Numbered from the stretch's first letter, positions 17,032-26,656 are shown. The stretch is DNA of 64,000 nucleotides from Flavobacterium saccharophilum (GCF_900142735.1 NZ_FRBY01000004.1:372001-436000); one strand, 5' to 3'. Numbers and translations: made by a program. Notes: generated from the sequence alone by a model not told the origin.

Positions 17032-20000
17032 ATGTATTTTAAACTTTCCTATTTAAATCTAAAGAGCATTGTCTTTTTAGTAATGGCGTTAATGGCCATT
17101 CAAAATGGTTACAGTACAACTAATTTCCTAGAAAATTCAAAAGTAAAAAATAAAATAGAAAAAGCTACACTTGTTTCTATTTTTTCAAAATTAAGCCAAC
17201 AAACGGATTATAAATTTAGCTACGGGCAAGCTATAATTGCAGATAATACGGTTTATACTGTAAATTATACTAATGAATCTGTTGCTTTAATTTTGAACGA
17301 CCTTTCTAAAAAAGCTAATTTCAATTATAACATTAATGGAAAATTAGTTTTAATTCAGAAAACAGAAGCTCCAAAAACGACAACTCATAAAGCAGTTGAC
17401 AGAATTAAGGTAAAAGGAAAAATTGTTGATGAAAATAAAGTACCAATTCCTGGTGCAACAATTAGAGAAACAAGTTCATCGAACGCAACGACTACAAACT
17501 TTGATGGTGAATTTGAAATCACGGTTGGAGAAGGAAAAACAATCGAAGTTTCATATTTAGGTTATAAAACAAAAACGATGGCTGTTCAAAGTGGTTTTAT
17601 GACGATCCAATTGGAACCAAATACAGCTGAATTGGCAGAGGTTTTAGTGGTGGGTTACGGTAAGCAATCTAAAAAAGATGTTACCGGAGCTGTTACACAA
17701 TTAGAAGCGGCTAATTTTAAACAAGGTCCCACTATTTCTCCAGATCAATTATTACAAGGAAAAGTGGCTGGTGTTCGTGTGGTTAGTACAAGCGGGGAGC
17801 CGGGAGCTGGCGTAAATGTTACGATTCGTGGAGTTGGTTCTATCAGAAGCGGAAGTACACCTTTGTTTGTGGTTGATGGAGTGCCATTATCAAATGACGA
17901 TGTGAGCCCTGGTGCCAGTAATGTTGGTTTTGGAAGTTCATCGGCTAAAAACCCTTTAAACTTTTTAAATAATAGTGATATAGAATCGATTACGGTTTTA
18001 AAAGATGCTTCAGCTTCAGCAATTTACGGAGCAAGAGGATCGAATGGAGTTGTTTTGGTTACGACTAAAAAAGGATCTAAAGGAGAAGGAACTTTAACTT
18101 TTGATTCTTATACCGGAATAGCGAATGTTGCGAATAAATTGGATGTTTTAAATGCTGACCAATACAGAAAAGCGATTAAAGATCCTGCATTTGACCATGG
18201 CGGAAATACAGACTGGCAAGATGTAATTTACAGAACGGCTATTACGACAAACAATTCATTGGCTTTCTCTAAACAAACAGAAACGGGAAATTATTACGCT
18301 TCTGTTGCACAAATGAATCAGGAAGGTATTATCAGAAATAGTGCTTTCAAACGTATGTCAGGAAGAATTAACGCGGCTGAATCATTTTTGGATAACAAAC
18401 GTTTGAAAGTAAAACTGAACCTTACAGCGAGTGAAACTAAAGATGACGGAGTTCCAACAAGTGATGACGGAGGTTCTAACGGACAGTTGATCGTGCATAC
18501 TTTAATGGCAAATCCAACAAGATCTGTTTTTGATGCCGATGGAAAGTACACCAACTTCAACATGAATGCGCATTATAATCCGGCTTATTTGTTAAGTATT
18601 TATGATGACGAAACACGCACATTAAGAGTTTTGGCAAACTTAGAAGCGTCATTGAGAATTGTTGACGGATTAGAATATAAAATAAACATTGGTTTTGATC
18701 GTTCGGCGGCAGAAAGAAACACAACAATTTTTCCAAACTTAACCGATTTGAATCCAAAAGGGAAATATGTTCAGAACAATTTAGATTCAAAAAACTCTTT
18801 GATAGAGCATTATTTGACTTACAATTTATTGTTAGACAAACACAAATTTGAGGCTTTAGGAGGATTTTCTTATCAGAAATTTGAAAGATCAGGAACAAGT
18901 TTTAGTATTGACGGAATCACAAATCAGGGAGTTGGTGTACCGCCATCTATCAATCCCGGATTTGCAGGAACACAGTCTGGAGTTTCAGGTTATGCGCAGC
19001 AAAATGAGTTACAGTCTTACTTTGGAAGGGTAAATTATACTTTCAATGAAAAATATCTTTTAACAGCTTCGATGAGAGCAGACGGTTCAACTCGTTTTGG
19101 GGATAATAACAAATACGGTTACTTTCCTTCAGCAGCTTTGGGTTGGAATATCTCTAAAGAAAAATTCTTAGAAAATGCATCTGCTGTTAGCAACTTAAAA
19201 TTAAGATTAAGCTGGGGACAAACGGGTAATCAGGAAGTAGAGAATAAAATTACTCAGGCAAGTTATTCTCTTGCAGGTGCTGACGGATATTATTTGTATG
19301 ATGATTTGAATCTGGTAAACGGAGTTTCAGTAAACAGAACACCTAATCCTGATTTAAAATGGGAAGTGGTTACGCAATACAATGCCGGTTTAGATTTTAG
19401 TTTTTGGAATGATAAACTATACGGAACTTTAGATTATTTCAACAAAACTACAACCGATGCTATTTTGAATGTTCCTTCGCAGGCATTGAGTCCAACAACT
19501 ACAATTTGGACCAATATCGACGGAAAAATCATCAATAAAGGTTTTGAATTTATGTTAGGTTCAAAAATAATTGATAATAAAGATTTCTCCCTGAATATCG
19601 ATATGAACGGAGCGACTTTAAAAAATGTAATTGAAGATTTGCCAGTTTCAGAAATTTTAAGCGGAACTATTTCAGGACCAGGACAATCAGGCGTAAATGC
19701 GAATATCTACAAAAGTGGTTATGCAGCAGGTTCTTTCTATTTACTAGAACATACTGGTTTTGATGCAAACGGAGCGAATGTTTTTAAAGATCAAAACGGA
19801 GATGGTAAAATTGACAATAGCGATAGAGTAATTATCGAAGGTGCTTTACCCACTTTTTACTACGGATTTAATAGTGATATGAGATACAAAAACTTTACGT
19901 TCTCTTTCTCAATCATTGGTCAAACCGGAGGTTATTTATTGAATAACACAGGATTAAACGCATTGAACATAAACAACTTGGCATCGGATAGAAACGTTGC

Positions 20001-20316
20001 TACAGGTTATTATGAGTCGGGTGCAAATGCAACAAACTCTCCAATTTTATCGACACTTTTCTTAGAAAAATCAGACTTTATCAGATTAAATACAGCTCGT
20101 GTTGGATACAATTTCGATTTAAAAGGAATGAACTGGATCAACGGATTAACACTTTATGTTACAGGACAAAACTTAATTACGATTACGAATTATTCGGGTT
20201 ATGATCCTTTAATCAACAGTCCAAAATCAAATGGAGGAAATCAATCTATCGGTATTGATTATGCTAGTTATCCAACTTCCAGAACGTTCAGTTTTGGAGC
20301 AACTTTAAAATTATAA
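17032..20316 (+). CDS. SusC/RagA-family TonB-linked outer-membrane protein with STN domain
   Basis: The 1094-residue protein has a signal peptide, an STN (secretin/TonB short N-terminal) domain at about residues 35-120 (ATLVSIFSKLSQQTDYKF ... NINGKLVLIQK), and a CarboxypepD_reg-like domain at about 125-200 (VKGKIVDENKVPIPGATI). The SusC signature and plug follow (LVVGYGKQSKKDVTGAV, IRGVGSIRSGSTPLFVVDGVPL, LKDASASAIYGARGSNGVVLVTTKKG), then a long barrel ending FGATLKL. The STN domain matches it to the upstream FecR/sigma pair. It imports a ligand with the SusD lipoprotein encoded 5 bp downstream. No glycoside hydrolase is next to it; the neighbours are phosphoesterases. Confidence 0.97.
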   Translation: MYFKLSYLNLKSIVFLVMALMAIQNGYSTTNFLENSKVKNKIEKATLVSIFSKLSQQTDYKFSYGQAIIADNTVYTVNYTNESVALILNDLSKKANFNYNINGKLVLIQKTEAPKTTTHKAVDRIKVKGKIVDENKVPIPGATIRETSSSNATTTNFDGEFEITVGEGKTIEVSYLGYKTKTMAVQSGFMTIQLEPNTAELAEVLVVGYGKQSKKDVTGAVTQLEAANFKQGPTISPDQLLQGKVAGVRVVSTSGEPGAGVNVTIRGVGSIRSGSTPLFVVDGVPLSNDDVSPGASNVGFGSSSAKNPLNFLNNSDIESITVLKDASASAIYGARGSNGVVLVTTKKGSKGEGTLTFDSYTGIANVANKLDVLNADQYRKAIKDPAFDHGGNTDWQDVIYRTAITTNNSLAFSKQTETGNYYASVAQMNQEGIIRNSAFKRMSGRINAAESFLDNKRLKVKLNLTASETKDDGVPTSDDGGSNGQLIVHTLMANPTRSVFDADGKYTNFNMNAHYNPAYLLSIYDDETRTLRVLANLEASLRIVDGLEYKINIGFDRSAAERNTTIFPNLTDLNPKGKYVQNNLDSKNSLIEHYLTYNLLLDKHKFEALGGFSYQKFERSGTSFSIDGITNQGVGVPPSINPGFAGTQSGVSGYAQQNELQSYFGRVNYTFNEKYLLTASMRADGSTRFGDNNKYGYFPSAALGWNISKEKFLENASAVSNLKLRLSWGQTGNQEVENKITQASYSLAGADGYYLYDDLNLVNGVSVNRTPNPDLKWEVVTQYNAGLDFSFWNDKLYGTLDYFNKTTTDAILNVPSQALSPTTTIWTNIDGKIINKGFEFMLGSKIIDNKDFSLNIDMNGATLKNVIEDLPVSEILSGTISGPGQSGVNANIYKSGYAAGSFYLLEHTGFDANGANVFKDQNGDGKIDNSDRVIIEGALPTFYYGFNSDMRYKNFTFSFSIIGQTGGYLLNNTGLNALNINNLASDRNVATGYYESGANATNSPILSTLFLEKSDFIRLNTARVGYNFDLKGMNWINGLTLYVTGQNLITITNYSGYDPLINSPKSNGGNQSIGIDYASYPTSRTFSFGATLKL

Positions 20317-20321
20317 TTATT

Positions 20322-22091
20322 ATGAAGACAAATAAAATTTTTAATATAAAACTAATAACATTATTCTCTTTCATCTGGTTGTTTGCCAGTTGTACTGATC
20401 TTGACGAAGTTGTTTTGGATGAGGTTTTAGGAGATAATGCCTCTAATCCTGCAGGCGCACTTGCTGCAGCTTACGATCGATTGGGAGACGGAACTTTTAC
20501 AGATCACGGAGCCGTTTTTTCTTTACAGGAATACACAACAGATGAAGCTATTTTGCCAACACGCGGAAGTGACTGGGGAGATGGAGGAAAATGGAGAGAC
20601 ATGCACGAGTTTACATGGAAATCTGACAATGCTGTTGTAGGTGACAACTGGAATAAATTGACAAACGGAATTACACGTTCTTTAACGGCAATTCAGTCAA
20701 TCGAAGAAAGTTCGATTCCGCAGAAGACCTTGTTTTTAGCTGAAGCTAAAGCACTTTTGGCCTTTTATATGTACACAACTTTGGATTTGTACGGACAAAC
20801 GCCTTACAGAGATCCGATGAACCCAAAAGCGCCTTTGCAAATTTTAAAAGCCGATACTCAAATCGATAAATTGATCACAGATGTCGAAGCTTTAATTCCT
20901 GATTTGGCTCCAATGGGTGAGCAGCAAACGCACCACGGCCGTTTTACAAAAGAAGCAGCTTATGCTTTTTTAAGTACAATGTATTTGAATCGTGCCGTTT
21001 TTAAAGATCGTTACAATGCGAGTTCAAGCTTTAATTTTAACGAAGCTGCAGTGAGCGGAGGAGGAACAGATATGGACCGTGTTATTTATTATACTTCATT
21101 ACTTATCAATTCTGGGAAATACAGTTTGGAAAGTGATTATTTCAAAAATTTTGCGAGAGATAATGAAAACGGAAAAGAGCTTATTTTCGCTATTTCTCAA
21201 AAGATCGATTACATTCGTAACGGTTCTAACAGTTTCGCTTATGTGTGTATGGAGCGTAATCAGAGAACATCTGCAGCAAACAGAGGAACAAATGCTGCTT
21301 GCACAACTCCGGAATTTTATGCAACCTGGGATGGAAATCACGAAGATCCAAGATTTCAGCAACATTACCAGTATTCTGATGGTACATGGTTTATGAATGA
21401 TGGTACAGATGTAAGTGTTCCTGCAACAGATATTGTACCTAAAAGTGCCAATTTGCCTTGGTTCCATTTCAACAGAGGAATTCAGGCCGGTCTTCAATAT
21501 GGTCCAATATTATTGCCTTCCGGGTCTTTAGAAATGGTAGGTAATCGTATTAAAGTTTCTCCATTGTATATGGAAAAAAGTACGACCACAAGAATGGATT
21601 TTACACCATCACTAACGTTTAAAAACCCTGCTCAGGCTGTTTTTGCTCAAAATGAAATCAATCAGGGAGCACGTGTTTTTAAATATGAATTTGATCCTGA
21701 AGGAGGAAACGGAAATAGTAATGTTGATATTTCATTGTTTCGTTTAGGTGGAATATACACCATGAGAGCAGAGGCTTATTTCAGAAAAGGAAGTGCAGGT
21801 TTAGCTATGGAAGATTTGAATAAACTGCGTACCAGTAGAAAAAGAGAATCGTTATATGCAAGCGCTCCGGGAAAAGCACTTACTTCTTTAGATGCAACAC
21901 AATTGTATAAAGAAATTGGTTTCGAATTATACTGGGAATTATACAGAAGACCACAAATGATCCGTTTTGGAAAGTTTGATTTGCCAGGAACTGCAAAAGC
22001 GGCTTCACAGCCTTTTAGAAGAGTATTCCCAATTCCGCAGTCAACTATTGATGTGACTAAGGAATTCACACAAAATCAAGGATATAATTAA
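20322..22091 (+). CDS. SusD/RagB-family surface lipoprotein
   Basis: The 589-residue protein has a lipobox (LFASC, Cys24), followed by the acidic DLDEVVLDE stretch typical of exported surface lipoproteins. TPR-like helices follow (ARSLTAIQ-type region, AEAKALLAFYMYTTLDLYGQTPYRD), then the SusD C-terminal signature (GGIYTMRAEAYFRKGSAG, LNKLRTSRKRES, ELYWELYRRPQMIRFGKF, PIPQSTIDV). It forms the lid that captures ligand for the SusC pore. It begins 5 bp after susC, so the two are translated from one transcript; a terminator hairpin follows. Confidence 0.97.
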   Translation: MKTNKIFNIKLITLFSFIWLFASCTDLDEVVLDEVLGDNASNPAGALAAAYDRLGDGTFTDHGAVFSLQEYTTDEAILPTRGSDWGDGGKWRDMHEFTWKSDNAVVGDNWNKLTNGITRSLTAIQSIEESSIPQKTLFLAEAKALLAFYMYTTLDLYGQTPYRDPMNPKAPLQILKADTQIDKLITDVEALIPDLAPMGEQQTHHGRFTKEAAYAFLSTMYLNRAVFKDRYNASSSFNFNEAAVSGGGTDMDRVIYYTSLLINSGKYSLESDYFKNFARDNENGKELIFAISQKIDYIRNGSNSFAYVCMERNQRTSAANRGTNAACTTPEFYATWDGNHEDPRFQQHYQYSDGTWFMNDGTDVSVPATDIVPKSANLPWFHFNRGIQAGLQYGPILLPSGSLEMVGNRIKVSPLYMEKSTTTRMDFTPSLTFKNPAQAVFAQNEINQGARVFKYEFDPEGGNGNSNVDISLFRLGGIYTMRAEAYFRKGSAGLAMEDLNKLRTSRKRESLYASAPGKALTSLDATQLYKEIGFELYWELYRRPQMIRFGKFDLPGTAKAASQPFRRVFPIPQSTIDVTKEFTQNQGYN

Positions 22092-22127
22092 GTTTGTGTT
22101 AGTTTATTTTTATTTATTTTTTTTACA

Positions 22128-22157
22128 AAAAGCCTGTTTCGTGAGAGACAGGCTTTT
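22128..22157 (+). terminator. Intrinsic terminator after susD
   Basis: A 10-bp perfect stem, AAAAGCCTGT (22128-22137) and ACAGGCTTTT (22148-22157), has a 10-nt loop and is followed by GTTTTTT. It ends the sigma/fecR/susCD transcript and, with its A-rich left flank, may also serve the convergent metallo-beta-lactamase gene. Confidence 0.85.
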
Positions 22158-22181
22158 GTTTTTTGAGACAAATCAGAAATA

Positions 22182-23501
22182 TTAAATAGACGGATTAAAA
22201 TGAATTTCTTCATATAAATCCCAAACGCTGCCGCTGCTGACAGCTTCTTTCATTTGAGCCATGATAATATTATCTCCATCACATCTTAAATTAATCATGC
22301 CGTATTTGATTCTGTTGGTACTGTCTGTAGAACGGGCTAATTCTGTCGAAAAAACCAAGGGTCTTTTTGATTTGGTATATTTTCCGGCACACCCAATAGC
22401 ATCTGCCCTCGGGTGCGAATAGGTTTCATTATCTCCTGATGAAATTACTGTTGCATACGGATTTACCTTTTCCATGAAATCGGTTGTAAATTCAGATGCC
22501 CCATGATGGCATGATTTGGCAACATCAACTTCAAAAGGATTTAAAGGATTATAATGTTCCAATAAATGTTCTTCGGCAGGAATATTCAAATCTCCTCCGT
22601 ATAAGAAAGAACGGTTTCCATAAGTAATTTTTAATACAAGGCTGTGTCCGTTTATCGTATGCGCTTCATCATCAAAATATTTATAGGCCAATTTATTATT
22701 GATTTGAGAAGTCACCGGACCTAAAACTTCAATCTTAAAATTTTTATTGTTGATTAATTTTGGCGGAATAACACTTGTATGATCCAAACGCTCAAAATTG
22801 GTTAACCTTCCCTGAGAAGTAGCATTGTTGACTGCAGCCAGAAACTTTTCCTGTAAATCAAGCATGCCGCCTTTTAGTTTTAAAGCATTGAATTCGGCTA
22901 AAGTAGTAAAGGACGTTTCTAGAAAATATTCAGTTCCTTGTTTGGATTTTTTTCCTAATTCAGTATTGTATTCCAATTTTGGGAAATTGACTTTTGCGTC
23001 ATTGAATTTTGCAATTCCATTATGATAAATAGTTCCGATAGTATAATGATCATCGTTAATAATATCAATTAATCCCTGATAATGATCCTTATCAAAATGA
23101 CTTATAAAGATATAATCGAGATGGACTTTCTTGTTTTTATCAAAGTAATACTTATACTGCCATTTACTTAAATAATTACTAAGATTATCATTTGGTCCTC
23201 CATCAATAATTATTTTCAGTCCGTTTTCATCATTTCCAACTTCAATCAAAGCGCCATCGCCCTGACCAACATCCACATAAAAACATTTAAGCGAGGGAGA
23301 TAAACCAATGCAGTTTTTGTCAATCCAGCCTTCTTTACTAAAGGCATATATTTTTTGCCAATTGCCATTTTCTTCCGCTAAAACTTTGACAAACGATCCC
23401 ATCAAAATGGTATTATTTTTTGATTTTGGTTTTCCGTCGGTTCCTATGCTTTTATAAACATAAGCATAAAGTGTTGTAACTACTTTGTAAACTTCTGCCA
23501 T
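22182..23501 (-). CDS. Stand-alone ComEC-like metallo-beta-lactamase-fold protein with SH3-like N-domain
   Basis: The 439-residue protein has no signal peptide or membrane helix. Residues 1-65 look like an SH3-type domain (ILMGSFVKVLAEENGNWQKIYA, EGWIDKNCIG). An MBL fold of the ComEC/Rec2 type follows: VDVGQGDGALIE, the metal motif SHFDKDHYQG, GHSLVLKITYGNRSFLYGGDL and KSCHHGASEF. ComEC MBL domains are thought to degrade the non-transported DNA strand during uptake. Free-standing relatives are poorly characterised and include nuclease or phosphodiesterase candidates, some in defence neighbourhoods. The gene is monocistronic and convergent with susD. Confidence 0.82.
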   Translation of the reverse strand: MAEVYKVVTTLYAYVYKSIGTDGKPKSKNNTILMGSFVKVLAEENGNWQKIYAFSKEGWIDKNCIGLSPSLKCFYVDVGQGDGALIEVGNDENGLKIIIDGGPNDNLSNYLSKWQYKYYFDKNKKVHLDYIFISHFDKDHYQGLIDIINDDHYTIGTIYHNGIAKFNDAKVNFPKLEYNTELGKKSKQGTEYFLETSFTTLAEFNALKLKGGMLDLQEKFLAAVNNATSQGRLTNFERLDHTSVIPPKLINNKNFKIEVLGPVTSQINNKLAYKYFDDEAHTINGHSLVLKITYGNRSFLYGGDLNIPAEEHLLEHYNPLNPFEVDVAKSCHHGASEFTTDFMEKVNPYATVISSGDNETYSHPRADAIGCAGKYTKSKRPLVFSTELARSTDSTNRIKYGMINLRCDGDNIIMAQMKEAVSSGSVWDLYEEIHFNPSI

Positions 23502-23772
23502 GTGAATTTTGATTAAAATTGCTACTATAGTTTGTTTTTTTTAAGAATGTAAGTGTTAAATTGTATTCAAATATATGAAAATCAGTTAAATAGGTTGTTT
23601 TGTGTAGTAATTTTTTTAATATCTTTACGTTAAATTTTATCCAACTTTTGGTTTCAAATTATAAAATGAAACCATTAAAGAGCTTTACTTCAGGTATTTG
23701 TTTGTAATTCTATATAGCTTTGAAAAACAATAAATAATCAAAAAAAGATAATCAAACTAAAAATCAAACATT

Positions 23773-24429
23773 ATGAAAAAGTATCACTTATTATTCGCAG
23801 TTTTTTTCTTTTCGCTGACAATGTCAGCTCAAAGTGAAGGGTCATTTTTACTTAATTTATATGGAGGTTATACCTTTTCGGATAAAGTAGATTTTGATTC
23901 CTCATATGCACGTGTCGAGGATGGTTTTGAGTATGGTGCAGGATTAGAATATTTCTTTATCGACAACCAATCAATTGAGTTAAAATACAACCGACTTGAT
24001 ACTAATATGCCTTTATACACAAAGATTCCCTTAAGTGGTAATAATGGTTCTTTTCCTGCCGGAAGTCAGGTTAATGCCGGAGATGATAAAGGTGCTATCA
24101 ATTATATATTAGCAGATTATACCTATTATTTCGGGTCAAGTGCTTCGAAAGCTATGCCATTTTTAGGTGCTGGTGCCGGTATTGCTATTTTAGAAACACC
24201 TCAAAGCGGAAGCGGAACTTATTTTGCCTGGGAAATTAAAGCCGGTGTAAAAGTAAAAACCAATTCACCATTATCAATCAATCTGCATGCGTATTTACAA
24301 TCTATGTCGGCAGCGGTTGGATATGATTATTACTGGGACTACTATTGGGGACCTATTGCAGTTAACGATTATGCATCAACATTTCAGTTTGGACTTGGTG
24401 CTTCTCTAAGCTACGACTTCAGTAAATAA
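23773..24429 (+). CDS. Outer-membrane beta-barrel protein (OmpA/OmpW-like porin family)
   Basis: The 218-residue protein has a signal peptide (cleavage near MSAQ-SE), then alternating aromatic/polar strands such as FLLNLYGGYTFSDKV, SIELKYNRLD, YILADYTYYFG and FLGAGAGIAIL. It ends in a strand with a terminal SYDFSK. This pattern fits an 8-stranded small barrel. The function is unknown; such proteins often belong to envelope stress or adhesion groups. A secreted partner follows 42 bp downstream. Confidence 0.8.
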   Translation: MKKYHLLFAVFFFSLTMSAQSEGSFLLNLYGGYTFSDKVDFDSSYARVEDGFEYGAGLEYFFIDNQSIELKYNRLDTNMPLYTKIPLSGNNGSFPAGSQVNAGDDKGAINYILADYTYYFGSSASKAMPFLGAGAGIAILETPQSGSGTYFAWEIKAGVKVKTNSPLSINLHAYLQSMSAAVGYDYYWDYYWGPIAVNDYASTFQFGLGASLSYDFSK

Positions 24430-24471
24430 AAACTACCCTTTAATCGAATTTCAATCTTATAAATAAAAATC

Positions 24472-24963
24472 ATGAAAAAAATATTTTTGTTAATTGTCCT
24501 GGCTTTCAGTGCTGGCGGATATGCACAATCTAGTTCGAGTCTTGCAGATGATGTTGCTGTAATTCAGAGTATTTACGGTAGATCTAAAGCAGATTTAGTG
24601 AAACAGTATATGAACTTGTCAGAACCTCAGGCGGCAGCATTTCAAACCATCTATGATGAATATGAAACGCAGCGTAAAGCGTTAGGACAAAAGAAAATGC
24701 AGCTAATTAAAGATTATGCTGATAATTATGACAAGCTGGATGATGCTAAGGCAGCAGAATTAACGGAGACTAATTTGAAGAATATTGCTGATACAGATAA
24801 GCTATTGTCTAAAACATTCGGTAAAGTTAAAAAAGCCGTTGGCGGACGTAATGCTGCAAAATTTGTTCAATTAGAACAATATTTACAAGTGACTATAAGA
24901 GGCGAAATTCAGGATTCAATTCCTTTTATCGACGAAATAGATAAATCAAAAATTTCTAAATAA
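24472..24963 (+). CDS. Exported helical protein of unknown function
   Basis: The 163-residue product has a signal peptide (to about GGYAQ). The mature part is almost entirely helical and charged: a LVKQYMNLSEPQAAAFQTIYDEYE segment continues into RKALGQKKMQLIKDYADNYDKL. This layout is like periplasmic helical hairpin (Spy/CpxP-type) proteins, but the LTxxQ motif is not seen. Co-transcription with the barrel 42 bp upstream is likely, and a strong terminator follows immediately. The function is not recognised; a periplasmic chaperone is only a possibility. Confidence 0.75.
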   Translation: MKKIFLLIVLAFSAGGYAQSSSSLADDVAVIQSIYGRSKADLVKQYMNLSEPQAAAFQTIYDEYETQRKALGQKKMQLIKDYADNYDKLDDAKAAELTETNLKNIADTDKLLSKTFGKVKKAVGGRNAAKFVQLEQYLQVTIRGEIQDSIPFIDEIDKSKISK

Positions 24964-24999
24964 AAAACAAATGCAACTCTAAAGAGTTGCATTTGTTTT
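24964..24999 (+). terminator. Strong intrinsic terminator
   Basis: A perfect 16-bp stem (24964-24979 / 24984-24999) has a 4-nt loop (TAAA) and a built-in A-tract and T-tract. It is directly downstream of the stop codon of the helical exported protein. Its symmetry would allow termination in both directions. Confidence 0.92.
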
Positions 25000-25006
25000 T
25001 TATAGC

Positions 25007-25086
25007 TGCTGAGGTTCTAAGGGACTGAGGCTCTAAGATCAAAAAAAACTTAGAACCTTAGCATCTTAGTCCCTTAGTACCTTCTT
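25007..25086. repeat. Dispersed inverted repeat with CTAAGGGACT words
   Basis: GGTTCTAAGGGACTGAGG (25013-25030) and the complementary series TTAGAACC (25050-25057), CTTAGTCCCTTAG (25064-25076) form overlapping hairpins around an A-run. It is non-coding and placed directly after the terminator; it is another member of the intergenic palindrome families of this genome. Confidence 0.7.
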
Positions 25087-25236
25087 AAGAGATAGTTATT
25101 TTATAAAATACTATTGCAATGATATAATAGTTAAACCCTATAGTATTGGTATTTTTGATAGAGCTTCATATCAAATGTGAAAATAAAATCAATGTGTAAA
25201 AGCATTCAAATTAATAACACTTCAAAATAGAATATC

Positions 25237-25611
25237 ATGATACATCAAATTGACACAACAGATAATATAGTCGCCTTTAGAGCATTGGCAGAAGTAACTA
25301 AAGAAGATTTTCTGAGTGTGGTAGTTCCTGCAGTTGAGCATTTAATAAAACAGACTAATGAAATCAATTTTTTATTGGTTCTGGATACTGATTTAGAAAA
25401 TTTTACTGCGGGTGCTTGGCTTGAAGATGCCTTACTTGGATTAAAGCATCTTGGAAAATGGAACAGAGCTGCTATAATTTCAGATTCAGAAGAGATTATA
25501 TCGTTTACAAACGGATTTAGTTATGTCGTTCCTGGAGAATTCCACGGATTCAAAAAATTAGACTTTAATAAGGCTTTAAACTGGGTAGAGGGGAATATTA
25601 ACTTAGCATAA
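25237..25611 (+). CDS. STAS/SpoIIAA-like protein
   Basis: The 124-residue protein matches the SpoIIAA-like (STAS/SEC14-type) family. It opens with a short strand and NIVAFRALAEVTKEDFLSVVVPAVE, has a central NFLLVLDTDLENFTAGAW, then EDALLGLKHLGKWNRAAIISDS, and ends in a helix at EFHGFKKLDFNKALNWVEG. Family members are small cytoplasmic proteins, often stress-associated, that bind lipid-like or nucleotide ligands. It stands alone; its upstream region has a palindromic TTATTTTATAAAATA word at 25096-25110. Confidence 0.85.
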   Translation: MIHQIDTTDNIVAFRALAEVTKEDFLSVVVPAVEHLIKQTNEINFLLVLDTDLENFTAGAWLEDALLGLKHLGKWNRAAIISDSEEIISFTNGFSYVVPGEFHGFKKLDFNKALNWVEGNINLA

Positions 25612-25950
25612 GTTTAGTTTCTTTTGTTTGCTTCGCCAGTTCGGCTAAAGCCTCGTGTCAGGTTTCAAGTTTCAGGTTGTTTTCTGGACGTTAAAAATAA
25701 TAGCCACGAATTCACGAATTTTTCTACATCAAAATAGACAATAATTCGTGAATTCGTGGCTAACTTTTTACTCTGCTATGCCACCCCAACAAAACCTGAA
25801 ACTTGAAACCTGAAACAAAAAAAATAGCCACGACTTCAGGAGTCTTTCTACAAACGTAGACACTCATGAATTTTCGTGGCTAATTTTAAAAGTTTTTATC
25901 CGTTCCAACACAACTTGAAACTTGAAACAAGAAAAACCTGAAACTAAATT
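25612..25950. repeat. Gap filled with nested inverted repeats
   Basis: There is no gene here. A perfect 20-bp inverted repeat sits at 25701-25720 and 25743-25762 (TAGCCACGAATTCACGAATT and its complement). A diverged second copy lies at 25826-25883 (TAGCCACGA ... TCGTGGCTA). Both are framed by TTTCAAGTTTCAGG (25661-25674 region) and CCTGAAACTTGAAAC (25794-25808 and 25914-25941) words. The CTTGAAAC/CTGAAAC words are shared with the element at 13681-13899. Confidence 0.85.
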
Positions 25951-26220
25951 TTAGTGATTATACTCAATACCACTACTTTCAGTTTCTGCTTTTTTATCTT
26001 TAGATATTTTTGATAGCTTTTTATAACATGCTGAGGCTAACAATGGCAATGCAAGACCTCCAACAACAGCTGCGGTTTTATTATGACCCGCTTTTTTTAA
26101 TACAGCACCAATAACAAGTGTGCTTATACCCGCGCAAACTAAATTCTTAACAGAAAGTTTAGAGGCCGGATTTGGTGTAATACCGTGTAACAAAGGGTCT
26201 ATGAAATTTAAATTTTCCAT
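25951..26220 (-). CDS. Small membrane protein
   Basis: The 89-residue product has a hydrophilic N-terminus, two hydrophobic stretches (about residues 26-42, VKNLVCAGISTLVIGAV, and 50-66, AAVVGGLALPLLASACY) and a Lys/Glu-rich tail. No known motif. It is the last of three small leftward genes spaced 37 and 12 bp apart, so one operon is likely. The function is unknown. Confidence 0.65.
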   Translation of the reverse strand: MENLNFIDPLLHGITPNPASKLSVKNLVCAGISTLVIGAVLKKAGHNKTAAVVGGLALPLLASACYKKLSKISKDKKAETESSGIEYNH

Positions 26221-26257
26221 GATTATAATAATTTATTTGTTTGAACTTTTTTGTCTT

Positions 26258-26656
26258 TTATTTTGAGATTTTTTCATGGTCTGTTTCAATCTCTATTTTT
26301 TCAATTTCTACTTTTTCCTTTTTGATAGCTTGTCTTAGCAAAGCCAAAAGACTCATGTAGACATTCGCAACAAAAACTAGCGAGAATCCTGCCAAAATGT
26401 AGCCACGCCAGTCATTTAACAAAAGTTTATAATCCGTAAAGAATAAACAGGCAATTGTGACATAGTGGCTAAAACAATATTCACACGTAAAAAGATAAAA
26501 TGCTTTTCGTGACAGTATTGTCCGGTCGTTTTTTGAATGTTTGACACACCATTCTCGGGGTTCCCTAAATATTTCTTCATGCGTTACCGTCCAACTGATA
26601 CAAGCAATTGGAACCGCTAAAACAAAAAGCCAAATAATTTGGGTTGAAAGATCCAT
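26258..26656 (-). CDS. Inner-membrane protein with CxxC-type motif (DUF1360-like)
   Basis: The 132-residue product has three or four hydrophobic segments (WLFVLAVPIACISW near 9-22, a segment at TIACLFF, and GYILAGFSLVFVANVYMSLLALL). An LFTCEYCFSHYVT motif resembles the CxxC entry of DUF1360 membrane proteins. The C-terminus is a charged cytoplasmic tail. It lies between the small membrane protein and the acidic protein in a compact leftward operon. The function is unknown, and the DUF1360 similarity is tentative. Confidence 0.7.
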   Translation of the reverse strand: MDLSTQIIWLFVLAVPIACISWTVTHEEIFREPREWCVKHSKNDRTILSRKAFYLFTCEYCFSHYVTIACLFFTDYKLLLNDWRGYILAGFSLVFVANVYMSLLALLRQAIKKEKVEIEKIEIETDHEKISK

